DNA of 25,810 nt from Chloroflexota bacterium (GTDB lineage Bacteria > Chloroflexota > UBA6077 > CF-72): NCBI GenBank assembly GCA_019247135.1, contig JAFAPL010000966.1, forward strand, positions 1-25,810, written 5' to 3'. The translations under genes were made by a program, and so were the position numbers. This document shows, in pieces, positions 15,695-23,993 of this stretch (positions are counted from its first letter, which is position 1; each line of letters opens with the position of its first letter). Under the pieces are notes generated by a model. That model searched no databases, had not been told where the DNA came from, and saw only the letters and a program-made list of their open reading frames with translations.

Positions 15695-18157
15695 CTAGCG
15701 TGGCAGCTCGACGCGAATGCGCGTCCCGCGGCCCGGCGCGCTGGTGATCGAAAGCGTCGCTCCAGCGGCCGCCGCCCGCTCGCGCATCGACACCACCCCG
15801 AGGTGGCCCGGATACGTCCGCGACGGGTCGAAACCCACGCCGTCGTCCGCGAGCTCCAGAACCACGCGCTCGTCTACTTCCTGCAAGCACACCTCGATCA
15901 TCCGTGCGCGCGCGTGCTTCGTCGCATTGTGCAGACTCTCGCGCGCGATACGGTACAGGGCGTCTTTCTTTTCAATCTCGATATCCGGCTCGACGCACAG
16001 CTTCGCTCGCACCTCCAGACCGTGACGGCTGCGCAAAACGGCCACGTGCCGCTCGAGCGCAGCTACCAGGCCCTCCTGCTCCAGAGTTTCCGGCCGCAGC
16101 TCGAAAATGAGCGCCCGCATTTCCGTGATCGCGGCCTCCGCGAGCCTGTGCACGTACCCGATCGCGCGCTCGGCATCTGCCGAGTCGCCGTCATCCCGCA
16201 CGGCCGCGAGCGCCGTCTGGGCGCCGAGGGTGATCCCGTACAGCGCTTGTGAAACGGAGTCGTGCAGATCGCGCGCGAGCCGCTGCCGTTCCTCGAGCCC
16301 CGCGCGCGCTCGCGATGCGGCGCGCTCTCGTGCCTGAAGTTGGATCTGTTCAGATTCCTGGTTCTTGCGCCTGGTAATGTCCTGGCAGACGCCGCGCATA
16401 CCCACGACGTTGCCGGCGTGGTCGCGGATCGTTCGTCCGTGCGCTTCCACCCAGTGCACGCTCGAATCGGGCCACACGATGCGGTACTCCAGGTGGTGCT
16501 CGCCCGTCTCCAGCGACGCTTCGATCGTTTGCCGCACGCGCTCCACGTCGTCTGGATGAACATCCGCCAGGTAGCCCTCGAACGTCCCAGGAAACCCGCC
16601 CGGCGGTAAGCCGTGGATGAGCTCCAGTTGGCGCGACCAGGTCACCACGTCGGCAGCGATGTCCCAGTCCCAGGCGCCCATCTGGCCCGCATCGAGCGCA
16701 ACGTCGAGCCGCTCACGAGTGATCCGCTCGGCTTCGAACAAGCGCGCATTCTGGAGGGCTATGGCCGCCAGGTGTGCAAATGACTGCAATATCCGGCGAT
16801 CGTCCGCGGCGAACGTGCGCGCGTGTTGGTACTGGAGGTTGAACACGCCGAAGACCTCGTCGTCGGACGTGATCGGTACGCTGATGATGGCCCGAATCTT
16901 TTCGGCGACATTGACGGCGCGGAGTGTGTCGCAAATACGCCGATCGTTCTGCGCGTCCTGAGTATCGACGATTTCGCGGGTCGTTGCGGCGAGCGTACTG
17001 AGACCTTCGCCGACTGGATCAGGCATCAGCGCGAGCGCCTGCGGATCAAACCCACGCGTTGCCCGAACAGTCAGGCGGCGCCGTTCGCCGTCCCAGGTCA
17101 AGACGGACGTCTTGTCCGCGTCCAGCAACTCGGTCGCCGTATGGGCGAGGGCTTCGAGTACATCCTGTGGCTCCAGCGTGCGGCTGAGCCTCGCTTCGGC
17201 GTCGTAGAGGACTTGCAGCTCGTGTTGGCGACGCTCCACCGACTCGAACAGTCGCGCATTCTCGATCGCGATTGAGGCCTGATTTGCAATCGCCACCGCA
17301 ACATCCGCGTGCGCGTATGTGTAGAAGCCACGTTCCACATGGTCGAGGCGAAGCACGCCGACGATCTGGTCCTGACGTACCAGTGGAACACCGAGAATTG
17401 AGCCCACGCTCAGCGGATTTGGCGCGACACGCCGCGCATCGCCTGCCATATCCGGCAGCGCAAGTTGCGTGTCATGCTCGACGTCGGCGATGATGACCGG
17501 TCCGCGGCGCTCGCGCACTGCCCGATACACCGGCGCCTGCTCGACCGGCACTCGCAGACTGAGCGCCTGCTCACGCGGCAGCGGTCCTCGGTAACTCTTC
17601 AAGCAGAGCTCGTCGCCTTCCTGGTAGGCGATCATGGCTTGCGTGTATTCCACGACTCCGGATAATTCGTCGAGGACAACATCCAGCAAATTCTGGAGCT
17701 CCAGCGTCCGACCGAGCGCTCCGGAGACATGCAATAGCGCGGTCAACTGTCGAGTGCGTTCGGCGACCCGAGCTTGCATGATGTCGAAGTCGCGCACCTC
17801 TTTGCTGACCTCGCGCGCGACGACACACCGAATCGAGCGCTGACCTTCGAAGAACGTCGATGCGGAGATTTCGAGCGGGACTGCTGAGCCGTCCTTGCGG
17901 CGTCCGTCCAGCATCATTCGACCATACGGCTGGCCCGCAAGCATGCGAAACGCGATGCTGTTCGAGTGGATCAGGTCGATGGTGCGGAGCGTGAGGAGCT
18001 CGTCGCGGGTGTAGCCGAAGACGGCTGAGGCGGCAGCGTTGGCGTCACAGATGGTGTGCGTCTCGGGATCGGCGAGGACCATAGCGTCCCCGCTGGCGTC
18101 GAACATCGGCCGAAACGCCGCCTCGTGCGGGCCCTGGGGCCCAGTTGGCTGGACCAC
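15695..18157 (-). CDS. multi-sensor histidine kinase, NarL-type (PAS-GAF-GAF-PAS-HisKA_3-HATPase)
   Basis: An 820-residue cytoplasmic sensor kinase with no membrane helices. The domain order, with rough residues, is as follows. PAS 12-120 contains FDASGDAMVLADPET and FGYTRDELL. The first GAF is at 140-305 and ends IANQASIAIENARLFE. The second GAF is at 315-475 and ends FAHLAAIALQNARLFEAE. PAS_3-like 485-605 contains MGAWDWDIAADVVTWS and VHPDDVERVR. The HisKA_3 dimerisation box is EERQRLARDLHDSVSQALYG, with phospho-acceptor His632. The ATPase has N-box ARESLHNATKHA, G-box ADDGVGFDP and a final GRGTRIRVELP. It autophosphorylates and passes the phosphate to a NarL/LuxR-type regulator. Soluble GAF/PAS input suggests sensing of redox, a gas or a small molecule, but no haem- or flavin-specific residues were assigned. 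It is divergent from its probable partner 83 bp away. The start is GTG 18157; ATG 18106 is possible. Confidence 0.93.
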   Translation of the reverse strand: MVQPTGPQGPHEAAFRPMFDASGDAMVLADPETHTICDANAAASAVFGYTRDELLTLRTIDLIHSNSIAFRMLAGQPYGRMMLDGRRKDGSAVPLEISASTFFEGQRSIRCVVAREVSKEVRDFDIMQARVAERTRQLTALLHVSGALGRTLELQNLLDVVLDELSGVVEYTQAMIAYQEGDELCLKSYRGPLPREQALSLRVPVEQAPVYRAVRERRGPVIIADVEHDTQLALPDMAGDARRVAPNPLSVGSILGVPLVRQDQIVGVLRLDHVERGFYTYAHADVAVAIANQASIAIENARLFESVERRQHELQVLYDAEARLSRTLEPQDVLEALAHTATELLDADKTSVLTWDGERRRLTVRATRGFDPQALALMPDPVGEGLSTLAATTREIVDTQDAQNDRRICDTLRAVNVAEKIRAIISVPITSDDEVFGVFNLQYQHARTFAADDRRILQSFAHLAAIALQNARLFEAERITRERLDVALDAGQMGAWDWDIAADVVTWSRQLELIHGLPPGGFPGTFEGYLADVHPDDVERVRQTIEASLETGEHHLEYRIVWPDSSVHWVEAHGRTIRDHAGNVVGMRGVCQDITRRKNQESEQIQLQARERAASRARAGLEERQRLARDLHDSVSQALYGITLGAQTALAAVRDDGDSADAERAIGYVHRLAEAAITEMRALIFELRPETLEQEGLVAALERHVAVLRSRHGLEVRAKLCVEPDIEIEKKDALYRIARESLHNATKHARARMIEVCLQEVDERVVLELADDGVGFDPSRTYPGHLGVVSMRERAAAAGATLSITSAPGRGTRIRVELPR

Positions 18158-18240
18158 GTCCTGAAAGTCTACCGTGCTCGGCTGGCGGCAAACGGCGCGA
18201 TGGTATGCCGACTGCTCTGTATGCTTCGACAGAGGTACAC

Positions 18241-18912
18241 ATGGAGGGCGGCGCTGGGAGTAACCGGCCGATCCGCATCCTGATCGCCGATGACCACTGG
18301 GTCGTGCGCGAGGGCTTGCGTATGTACCTGGGGCGCGACCCTGCCTTCCAGGTGGTGGGCGAGGCAGAAGATGGCCAGCAGGCTGTCCGTCTCGCGGCGG
18401 AGCACAAGCCGGACGTCGTTCTGATGGACCTGCTCATGCCCGTGCTGGACGGCATCGCGGCGATCACGGCGATTCGGCGTGAGTTGCCGGGCGTCGAGGT
18501 CGTCGCTCTCACCAGCGTGTTTGAGGACGATCAGGTCGTCTCGGCGATCAGGGCTGGTGCGATCGGTTACGTGCTCAAACACGCGCACGGGCTCGAGCTG
18601 AAAGAGGCGATTCGCTCGGCGGCCGAGGGCAGAGTGCACCTGTCACCCGAGGCGGCGGAGCGATTGCTGCGCGAGGTGCGCGGACCGCAGACGAGCGATC
18701 ATCTGACCGAACGAGAGACAGAGGTGCTGCGGCTGGTCAGCCTGGGACTGAGCAACAAGCAGATCGCGCGTGAGCTGCAGATTGGCGAAGGAACGGTCAA
18801 GACGCACGTCAGCAGCGTGCTGAACAAGCTCGGCTTGCAGAGCCGTACCCAGGCGGCCTTGCACGCCGTGCGCCTGGGCCTGGTGCGGCCAGAAGAGGTT
18901 GGCACCGCCTGA
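18241..18912 (+). CDS. NarL/LuxR-family response regulator
   Basis: A 223-residue two-component regulator. The receiver domain is at residues 11-125, with acidic pair Asp17-Asp18, phospho-acceptor Asp63 (VVLMDLLMP), Thr91 (VALTS) and Lys113 (YVLKHA). The C-terminal LuxR/GerE helix-turn-helix begins LTERETEVLRLVSLGLSNKQ and continues EGTVKTHVSSVLNKLGL. ATG 18241 has GAGG about 7 bp upstream and starts just before the receiver domain; an earlier in-frame start would run into the kinase gene. It is the likely partner of the divergent HisKA_3 kinase, since NarL-type regulators pair with that kinase class. The target genes are unknown. A short hairpin follows the stop. Confidence 0.94.
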   Translation: MEGGAGSNRPIRILIADDHWVVREGLRMYLGRDPAFQVVGEAEDGQQAVRLAAEHKPDVVLMDLLMPVLDGIAAITAIRRELPGVEVVALTSVFEDDQVVSAIRAGAIGYVLKHAHGLELKEAIRSAAEGRVHLSPEAAERLLREVRGPQTSDHLTERETEVLRLVSLGLSNKQIARELQIGEGTVKTHVSSVLNKLGLQSRTQAALHAVRLGLVRPEEVGTA

Positions 18913-18934
18913 GACAAGTTATTCACGCTGGCTG

Positions 18935-18949
18935 TGGCTCGACGAGCCA
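18935..18949 (+). terminator. short hairpin after response regulator gene
   Basis: TGGCTC (18935-18940), a 3-base loop and GAGCCA (18944-18949) form a perfect 6-bp stem 23 bp after the response regulator stop. There is no T-tract, so it is a weak terminator candidate. Confidence 0.35.
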
Positions 18950-18954
18950 GGGCA

Positions 18955-18970
18955 TCAACTTGCAAGTTGA
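18955..18970. promoter_or_regulatory. perfect 16-bp palindrome upstream of pgi, possible operator
   Basis: TCAACTTGCAAGTTGA is fully self-complementary and lies 80 bp before the pgi start, just after a short hairpin. It is notably A/T-richer than its surroundings. The size and perfect dyad symmetry fit a dimeric repressor or activator site. The protein that would bind it is unknown, and no clear -35/-10 pair was found nearby. Confidence 0.4.
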
Positions 18971-19050
18971 ACAACCTGGACGCAACAGCGCCAGCCCGCG
19001 GGCGATAGCCGCGCGTCGGCTACGCTGAATGGGATCGGGAGCAACCAACT

Positions 19051-20688
19051 GTGATCACCGACGTCCCCCCTCTGACTCAGCGCAGCGCCTGGCAAGCGCT
19101 CTCCAGCCACTATCACGACATCCAGCCGATTCACCTGCGCCAGCTCTTCGCGGACGACCCCGATCGAGGCACGCGCTTCGTCGCCGAGGGCGCCGGGCTG
19201 TATCTCGATTACTCCAAGCATCGCATCACACGCGAGACAGTTGCGCTGCTGCTGCAGTTGGCGAACGAGAGCGATCTGCGCGGCCGAATCGAAGGCATGT
19301 TCTCTGGCCAAAAGATCAATGTGACGGAACAGCGCGCCGTCTTACACGTCGCGCTCCGCGCACCGCGTTCGGCATCCATCATGGTCGATGGCGAAGACGT
19401 CGTCCCGCAGGTACACGCCGTCCTGGATCGCATGTCCGCATTTTCGGATGCGATCCGCTCGGGGAACTGGCGCGGATACACGGACAAGCGGATTCGGAAT
19501 GTCGTCAATATCGGCATTGGTGGATCGGACCTGGGACCCGTTATGGCGTACGAAGCGCTGCGCGACTACAGCATGCGAGACATGACCTTTCGCTTCGTCT
19601 CGAATGTTGACGCGACCGACTTCGTCGAGGCGACGCGTGACCTGGACCCAGCCGAGACACTGTTCATCATCTCCTCGAAGACCTTCACCACGCTCGAGAC
19701 GATGACCAATGCGCGCACCGCGCGCGACTGGAGCGTGCGCGGCCTCGGTGACGAGCGAGCCGTGGCCAGGCATTTTGTCGCCGTCTCCACGAACGAGTCA
19801 GAGGTGAGACAGTTCGGGATCGATCCCGCCAATATGTTCGGCTTCTGGGACTGGGTCGGTGGCCGTTATTCGATGGACTCCGCGATCGGTCTCTCGACGA
19901 TGTTGGCGATTGGACCAGACGGTTTTCGCGACATGCTCGCGGGATTCCGAGCCATGGACGAGCATTTCCGCGCCAAGCCGTTAGAGCAGAACCTGCCCGT
20001 GCTCATGGGCCTGCTCGCGGTGTGGTACACGAACTTCTTCGGGTCCGAGACGGTTGCCGTCCTGCCATATGAGCAGTATCTCAAGCGTTTCCCGGCCTAC
20101 CTGCAACAGCTCACGATGGAAAGTAACGGGAAACACGTCACTCTCACTGGAGAGCGTGTCAACTATGACACGGGCCCGATCTACTGGGGCGAGCCCGGCA
20201 CCAACGGCCAGCACTCCTTTTATCAGCTGATCCACCAGGGCACACCGCTGATCCCGTGCGACTTCATCGGCTTTTGCCAAACGCTGAACCCACTCGGCGC
20301 GCACCACGACCTGTTGATGGCGAACGTGTTCGCTCAGGCTGAGGCGTTGGCATTCGGCAAGGCACCCGAGGAAGTGAAGGCGGAGGACACGCCCGACTGG
20401 CTAGTGCCGCATCGCACCTTCGAAGGCAATCGCCCGTCCAGCACCATTCTGGCCGATCGCCTGACACCAACCATACTGGGCACGCTGGTCGCTCTGTATG
20501 AGCACTGCGTATTTACCCAGGGCGTGATCTGGGGGATCGACTCGTTCGACCAGTGGGGTGTGGAGCTCGGCAAAGTGCTGGCAGGCAGAATCGCGCCCGA
20601 GCTCGAGAGCGGGGACGAACCCGCGCTGCAGCACGACAGCTCAACCAATGCTTTGATTCGGTTCTACCGCGCCCACCGCCAACGCTAG
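19051..20688 (+). CDS. pgi: glucose-6-phosphate isomerase
   Basis: A 545-residue cytoplasmic enzyme interconverting glucose 6-phosphate and fructose 6-phosphate in glycolysis and gluconeogenesis. Sugar-phosphate-binding and active-site blocks are visible: [51 protein letters not shown] (PGI signature 1), [28 protein letters not shown] (active-site His region) and [17 protein letters not shown] (signature 2). The length is normal for the long bacterial/eukaryotic form. The start is GTG 19051 with GGGAG about 9 bp upstream. The YqhA-family gene starts 7 bp after the stop and is likely in the same transcript. A 16-bp palindrome upstream may control it. Confidence 0.97.
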   Translation: MITDVPPLTQRSAWQALSSHYHDIQPIHLRQLFADDPDRGTRFVAEGAGLYLDYSKHRITRETVALLLQLANESDLRGRIEGMFSGQKINVTEQRAVLHVALRAPRSASIMVDGEDVVPQVHAVLDRMSAFSDAIRSGNWRGYTDKRIRNVVNIGIGGSDLGPVMAYEALRDYSMRDMTFRFVSNVDATDFVEATRDLDPAETLFIISSKTFTTLETMTNARTARDWSVRGLGDERAVARHFVAVSTNESEVRQFGIDPANMFGFWDWVGGRYSMDSAIGLSTMLAIGPDGFRDMLAGFRAMDEHFRAKPLEQNLPVLMGLLAVWYTNFFGSETVAVLPYEQYLKRFPAYLQQLTMESNGKHVTLTGERVNYDTGPIYWGEPGTNGQHSFYQLIHQGTPLIPCDFIGFCQTLNPLGAHHDLLMANVFAQAEALAFGKAPEEVKAEDTPDWLVPHRTFEGNRPSSTILADRLTPTILGTLVALYEHCVFTQGVIWGIDSFDQWGVELGKVLAGRIAPELESGDEPALQHDSSTNALIRFYRAHRQR

Positions 20689-20695
20689 GCCGATC

Positions 20696-21181
20696 GTGTT
20701 GTTCTTTCGGCGGATCCTGACGGGCAGTCGCTATTTCATTGCGATTGCGGTTCTCAGCTCATTCGTCGGCTCGGCGGCGGTCATGATCTACGGTGGGCTG
20801 ACGACGGCGCAGGTGGTCCTCAGCACATTCCACCAGGCCGACTACTCGGTCTCCGGTGCAAAGCTGCTGTCCATCGAGTTCGTCTCGACGACCGATCTGT
20901 TTCTACTCGGAACCGTGCTGTACATCGTGGCGATCGGCCTGTACGAACTGTTCATCGATCCGACCTTGCCGATGCCCCCCTGGTTGCGAATCAACACACT
21001 TGACGATCTGAAGGAGCGCCTGCTCGGACTGGTGGCAGTGCTCCTGGCGGTGACGTTTCTTGGAAGCGCCGTGACGTGGGACGGTACGTCTGACATCCTG
21101 GCCCTGGGCATCGCGGTGGGCGTAGTCATGGGCGTGGTGTCCGCGACCATCGCGGTGCTGACGCACAGGCGCAGTGACTAG
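20696..21181 (+). CDS. YqhA family membrane protein (UPF0114)
   Basis: A 161-residue integral membrane protein of the YqhA/UPF0114 family. It begins FFRRILTGSRYFIAIAVLSS and has the family-typical middle FVSTTDLFLLGTVLYIVAIG, followed by LYELFIDP and LDDLKERLLGLVAVLLAVTFL. About four membrane helices are visible. The biochemical role is unknown; related proteins are found in many bacteria. The start is GTG 20696, 7 bp after pgi, so it is probably co-transcribed with it. Its TAG stop shares the bases CTAG with the stop of the convergent L,D-transpeptidase gene. Confidence 0.9.
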   Translation: MLFFRRILTGSRYFIAIAVLSSFVGSAAVMIYGGLTTAQVVLSTFHQADYSVSGAKLLSIEFVSTTDLFLLGTVLYIVAIGLYELFIDPTLPMPPWLRINTLDDLKERLLGLVAVLLAVTFLGSAVTWDGTSDILALGIAVGVVMGVVSATIAVLTHRRSD

Positions 21182-22680
21182 CCGCGGATCACGACGGTGG
21201 TGCCGACGTCCGCCCAGTTCCACAAGAACTGGCTGTCCTGCAGATCCAGTCCCAGACACCCGTGGGATCCTGAATAGCCAAAGTTGCTGGACCAGTAGTT
21301 GTAGTGGATGCTCGCGCCATCGCCCGTGAAGTACTGCGTGTACAGCACGTGCTCGAGGTGATAACCACCCGGGCCATGCGGATCGACGCCAAGGGTTCCG
21401 CTATCCATCGTCTCGTCTTGGACGCGGCGCTGAATCGAAAACGTGCCAGTCGGCGTCTGGTTGGCGATGGTGCCTTTGATCGCGAGGGTGTTCATGACCA
21501 TCCTGCCACCGTCGTAGGCCGTGAGCATCGCGGGCTCCTGCAGGTCCGCGTCCAACCAGCGTCCGCTGAGCATCCGCGCGGGTGCGCGGGGCAATCGAAC
21601 TGAGCCAGCCGCGAGATACCCGCCGTCGACCTGGTACCAGGCGGAACCGTCAGCTGCCTTCACCTGGTTGTGAACCACAATGGGCACGTCGTGTCCGAGG
21701 CTCGTCGTGTAGGCGAACTTGTCGTCGACCGGGTAGAAGGCGACTGGAGCTTTGCCGACAGTGCGTCCCATCTCCTCGATTGAAGCGACCGGGGCCGGTG
21801 GTGGTGCCGTCACCCAATCTGGTGGCGGGTCGCTCGGGCCCAGAATTGCACTCCGTGCATAGGCAGTCCCGTGTGCTCGCGGGTTGTATACGTATGCCCA
21901 ATCGCCCTGGTAGCCAAGGATCTGCAGGTACGAGAACTGAGGTACCGTGGCGAGCTTGTCGGTTCCCGCGTCAGGTCCCGCGTGCAGGTCGGTGGCCTGC
22001 ATAGCGACGGTCCACACGCCATTCGGATCGCCAGCAGTGGCGTTCGGCGTGGCTGTTGCGCTTGGGCTAGCGGCGGCCGTTGCACTCGCACTCGCGGCCG
22101 CTGCTGCGCTTGGGCTAGCGGAGGCTGTTGCGCTTGGGCTAGCGGCGGCTGTTGCGCTCGCACTCGCGGCCGCTGCTACGCTCGGGCTGGCGGCGGCCGC
22201 GGCCGCGTTCCCGGGTCCGACCCAGCGAACCGAGTCCGCCACGACCAGACCTGAGCCACTGTCGGTCAGCGTCACGCCCTGGTCCTTGCCGGGCTCGAAA
22301 CTGAACGTGCCGAGAGACTGCCAGGTATCGCCGTTGTTCTGCTGGTTTTCGCCGACCGCCTGGGTCCCGTCGTCAGAATTCACCCAATAGGTCGCGTTCG
22401 AGGTGCGATCGGGCCCGCTGCTCCAGCGAGTAAAGAGTTGATATTGACCCGCGCCGAGATTGTGCGGAAACGGCCAGAAGACCGTTGAGCTGCCGCCGCC
22501 AGAGCGACGATAGAGGTACGACGAGCTGCCTGAGCTGCCCGAGCCAGCTTGCCACGGGCCGCTCACCTGTACCGACCCGTCGCTCGTCGCGACGACCATC
22601 TCGTCCGCCCTGGCCGGTAACGCGTTCAGCAGAAGGAGTACTGGGACGAGGAATTGAAGAGTTTTCGCCAACCGCCGCAT
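21178..22680 (-). CDS. secreted L,D-transpeptidase (golvesin-like domain, Ala/Ser linker, SH3-like, YkuD)
   Basis: A 500-residue exported cell-wall protein. Residues 1-25 are a signal peptide cleaved at ARA|DE. Residues about 28-155 form a golvesin/xanthan-lyase-like beta-sandwich (GAGQYQLFTRWSSGPD, then TWQSLGTFSF and LVVADSVRWVG). Residues about 158-215 are a low-complexity Ala/Ser/Thr/Pro linker containing a duplicated 24-residue unit. An SH3-like domain follows (VAMQATDLHAGPDAGTDKLA). The C-terminal YkuD domain carries the catalytic block YSGSHGCLGLDLQD, with His and Cys present. The usual Arg after the Cys (SHGCxR) is Gly here. Such enzymes make 3-3 peptidoglycan cross-links or attach proteins to the wall. 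The start is ATG 22680. It diverges from the KdpE-like regulator across 174 bp. The stop codon overlaps that of the YqhA gene by 4 bp. Confidence 0.9.
   Translation of the reverse strand: MRRLAKTLQFLVPVLLLLNALPARADEMVVATSDGSVQVSGPWQAGSGSSGSSSYLYRRSGGGSSTVFWPFPHNLGAGQYQLFTRWSSGPDRTSNATYWVNSDDGTQAVGENQQNNGDTWQSLGTFSFEPGKDQGVTLTDSGSGLVVADSVRWVGPGNAAAAAASPSVAAAASASATAAASPSATASASPSAAAAASASATAAASPSATATPNATAGDPNGVWTVAMQATDLHAGPDAGTDKLATVPQFSYLQILGYQGDWAYVYNPRAHGTAYARSAILGPSDPPPDWVTAPPPAPVASIEEMGRTVGKAPVAFYPVDDKFAYTTSLGHDVPIVVHNQVKAADGSAWYQVDGGYLAAGSVRLPRAPARMLSGRWLDADLQEPAMLTAYDGGRMVMNTLAIKGTIANQTPTGTFSIQRRVQDETMDSGTLGVDPHGPGGYHLEHVLYTQYFTGDGASIHYNYWSSNFGYSGSHGCLGLDLQDSQFLWNWADVGTTVVIRG
22051..22194. 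repeat. 72-bp tandem duplication in the L,D-transpeptidase linker
   Basis: Two imperfect 72-bp copies start at 22051 and 22123, each opening with GGCTGTTGCGCTTGGGCTAG. They encode two 24-residue Ala/Ser/Pro units of the linker (AAAASASATAAASPSATA). The length is a multiple of three, so the frame is kept. Copy number is likely to vary between strains and could be collapsed in assemblies. Confidence 0.85.
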
Positions 22681-22775
22681 TCAGAAGCCGCCCGCCAGGG
22701 AGCCGGCAGTCTAACCCGATCAGCCGAGGCGTGCAACGCGTTAAGATTCGCCCGACCTGCCGCCGTACGGCTCGA

Positions 22776-22793
22776 TCAACTCCAGATTGTTGA
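22776..22793. promoter_or_regulatory. TCAAC-N8-GTTGA inverted repeat in divergent intergenic region
   Basis: TCAAC (22776-22780) and GTTGA (22789-22793) form an inverted repeat between the L,D-transpeptidase and the KdpE-like regulator. The same GTTGA core occurs three times downstream of the regulator gene. The shared core suggests an autoregulatory site, but five-base arms are short and chance cannot be excluded. Confidence 0.25.
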
Positions 22794-22854
22794 AGTCATC
22801 CAAAAAGCTCGCCCAAAACGCGGCCAGGTACACGCCTCGAGCCGCAGCCGCTGC

Positions 22855-23562
22855 ATGACTGGTTCGTCCGGCGCTCGGATACTCGTCGTCGACGACGAAC
22901 CTGGCATCGTCAAAGCCGTACAGACGAACCTCGGGCGGCACGACTTCCGTGTCGAGACCGCCAGGAGCGGTCAGGAAGCTCTGGCCGAGTACACACGCGT
23001 CCGCCCAGACCTGGTGCTGCTCGACCTTGGACTGCCTGATATGGACGGGCTCGAGGTCATCCGAACGATCCGCGAACGCGCAAGTACACCGATCGTCGTG
23101 CTCTCGGCCCGCGAGACGGAGCGCGACAAGGTCACGGCGCTCGATCTTGGTGCGGACGATTACCTGACGAAACCCTTCGGGGTCAACGAGTTGTTAGCCC
23201 GGGTGCGGGTCGCCCTTCGCCACGCCGCACACCCGAGCAGCGGCAGTGAGCCGATCATCACGTTCGATGGACTCGAAGTCGACCTCGAGCACCGACGTGT
23301 CACGAGTGACGGAGCCGAAGTGCACCTGACGCCAACGGAGTGGGACCTACTGAAGCTGCTCATCTCTCATCCCGACAAGGTGTTGACCGATCGGATGATC
23401 ACCGAAGCCGTCTGGGGCGCGAGCTACTACACCCAGGCCCACTCGTTGCATGTGTACATCGGTCGGTTACGCAAGAAACTCGACCGTGGAGACGGCGCGC
23501 GACGCTACATCGCGACGGAGCCGGGCGTGGGCTATCGCTTCGTCACGGCTGCGAACGACTAA
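22855..23562 (+). CDS. OmpR/PhoB-family response regulator, KdpE-like, orphan
   Basis: A 235-residue two-component regulator. The receiver domain starts ARILVVDDEPGIVKAV. Its phospho-acceptor Asp lies in DLVLLDLGLPDMDGLEVI, followed by the Thr/Ser switch (PIVVLSARETERDKVTALDL) and Lys in DDYLTKPFGVNELLARVR. The C-terminal winged helix contains LTPTEWDLLKLLISHPDKVL, then AVWGASYYTQAHSLHVYIGR and LRKKLD; the HSLHVYIGRLRKK block is especially like KdpE. KdpE controls the potassium pump Kdp, but no kdpD kinase or kdpFABC genes are in this window. The start is ATG 22855, right before the receiver; no Shine-Dalgarno sequence is evident, so initiation may be leaderless or weak. GTTGA-type repeats flank the gene on both sides. 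Confidence 0.92.
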   Translation: MTGSSGARILVVDDEPGIVKAVQTNLGRHDFRVETARSGQEALAEYTRVRPDLVLLDLGLPDMDGLEVIRTIRERASTPIVVLSARETERDKVTALDLGADDYLTKPFGVNELLARVRVALRHAAHPSSGSEPIITFDGLEVDLEHRRVTSDGAEVHLTPTEWDLLKLLISHPDKVLTDRMITEAVWGASYYTQAHSLHVYIGRLRKKLDRGDGARRYIATEPGVGYRFVTAAND

Positions 23563-23618
23563 TCCGGATCAACCCATTCGCCCCGAACGTCTCACGGTGC
23601 GCATATTTTTGAGCTTTT

Positions 23619-23656
23619 GTTGACTGATTGCCTGGCGATGTTGACCCGTTGTTGAT
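23619..23656. promoter_or_regulatory. three helically phased GTTGA(C/T) direct repeats
   Basis: GTTGAC at 23619-23624, GTTGAC at 23640-23645 and GTTGAT at 23651-23656 lie on the same strand with start-to-start spacings of 21 and 11 bp, close to two and one helical turns. OmpR/PhoB-type regulators typically bind direct repeats with about 11-bp spacing. The array sits in an A/T-richer gap between the KdpE-like gene and a short downstream gene, followed by GATAAT at 23668-23673 as a possible -10. It could be an operator for the adjacent regulator. Confidence 0.4.
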
Positions 23657-23679
23657 ACGCCGCATCCGATAATGCGTTC

Positions 23680-23961
23680 GTGGCAACGATGGACGTCATG
23701 GACAGCCTTCGCGCGACACCGGCGCGGCCTGCACTCGGTCGCCTGGCGTGCGAGCGCCCGCTCCGTACCGCCGCGGCGACCCTGGCTGATTCAGGTGGAC
23801 GCGAAATCCGCTCAACCACTGTTGTTGCCGCCGTTGGCGCGGACGATCTGGACCTTCTGCACAAGCTCGTGAATACGATCGCCAGCGAGTTCGGGATCCG
23901 TGCTGTCGTACGTGCCTACGCAGGCTCCTGCGCGGTGCGCTTCAGTTGGCCACTGATCTAG
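23680..23961 (+). CDS. hypothetical small protein
   Basis: Up to 93 residues from GTG 23680, with ATG 23689 and 23698 as alternatives. The C-terminal half (STTVVAAVGADDLDLLHKLV, then NTIASEFGIRAVVRAYAG) looks like a small alpha/beta fold. The N-terminal half is Arg/Ala-rich and may be untranslated. Third-position GC is like that of neighbouring genes but not decisive. If GATAAT at 23668-23673 is a -10 box, transcription would begin about at the GTG, giving a leaderless message. It converges with the MBL pseudogene. I do not recognise a family, and it may not be real. Confidence 0.4.
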   Translation: MATMDVMDSLRATPARPALGRLACERPLRTAAATLADSGGREIRSTTVVAAVGADDLDLLHKLVNTIASEFGIRAVVRAYAGSCAVRFSWPLI

Positions 23962-23993
23962 GGCGGCGCGATTTCGGCGTCTGAGCTTTGCCC

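Noticed and set aside
15291..15890. 199-codon minus-strand frame spanning the hairpin and the end of the kinase gene
   Set aside because: Low-complexity Arg/Gly content; it overlaps the kinase C-terminus in another frame and the better-supported small CGH protein.
22855..23562. Assigning the regulator firmly as kdpE
   Set aside because: The sequence is KdpE-like, but no kdpD or kdpFABC genes are in the window, so only the subfamily resemblance is stated.
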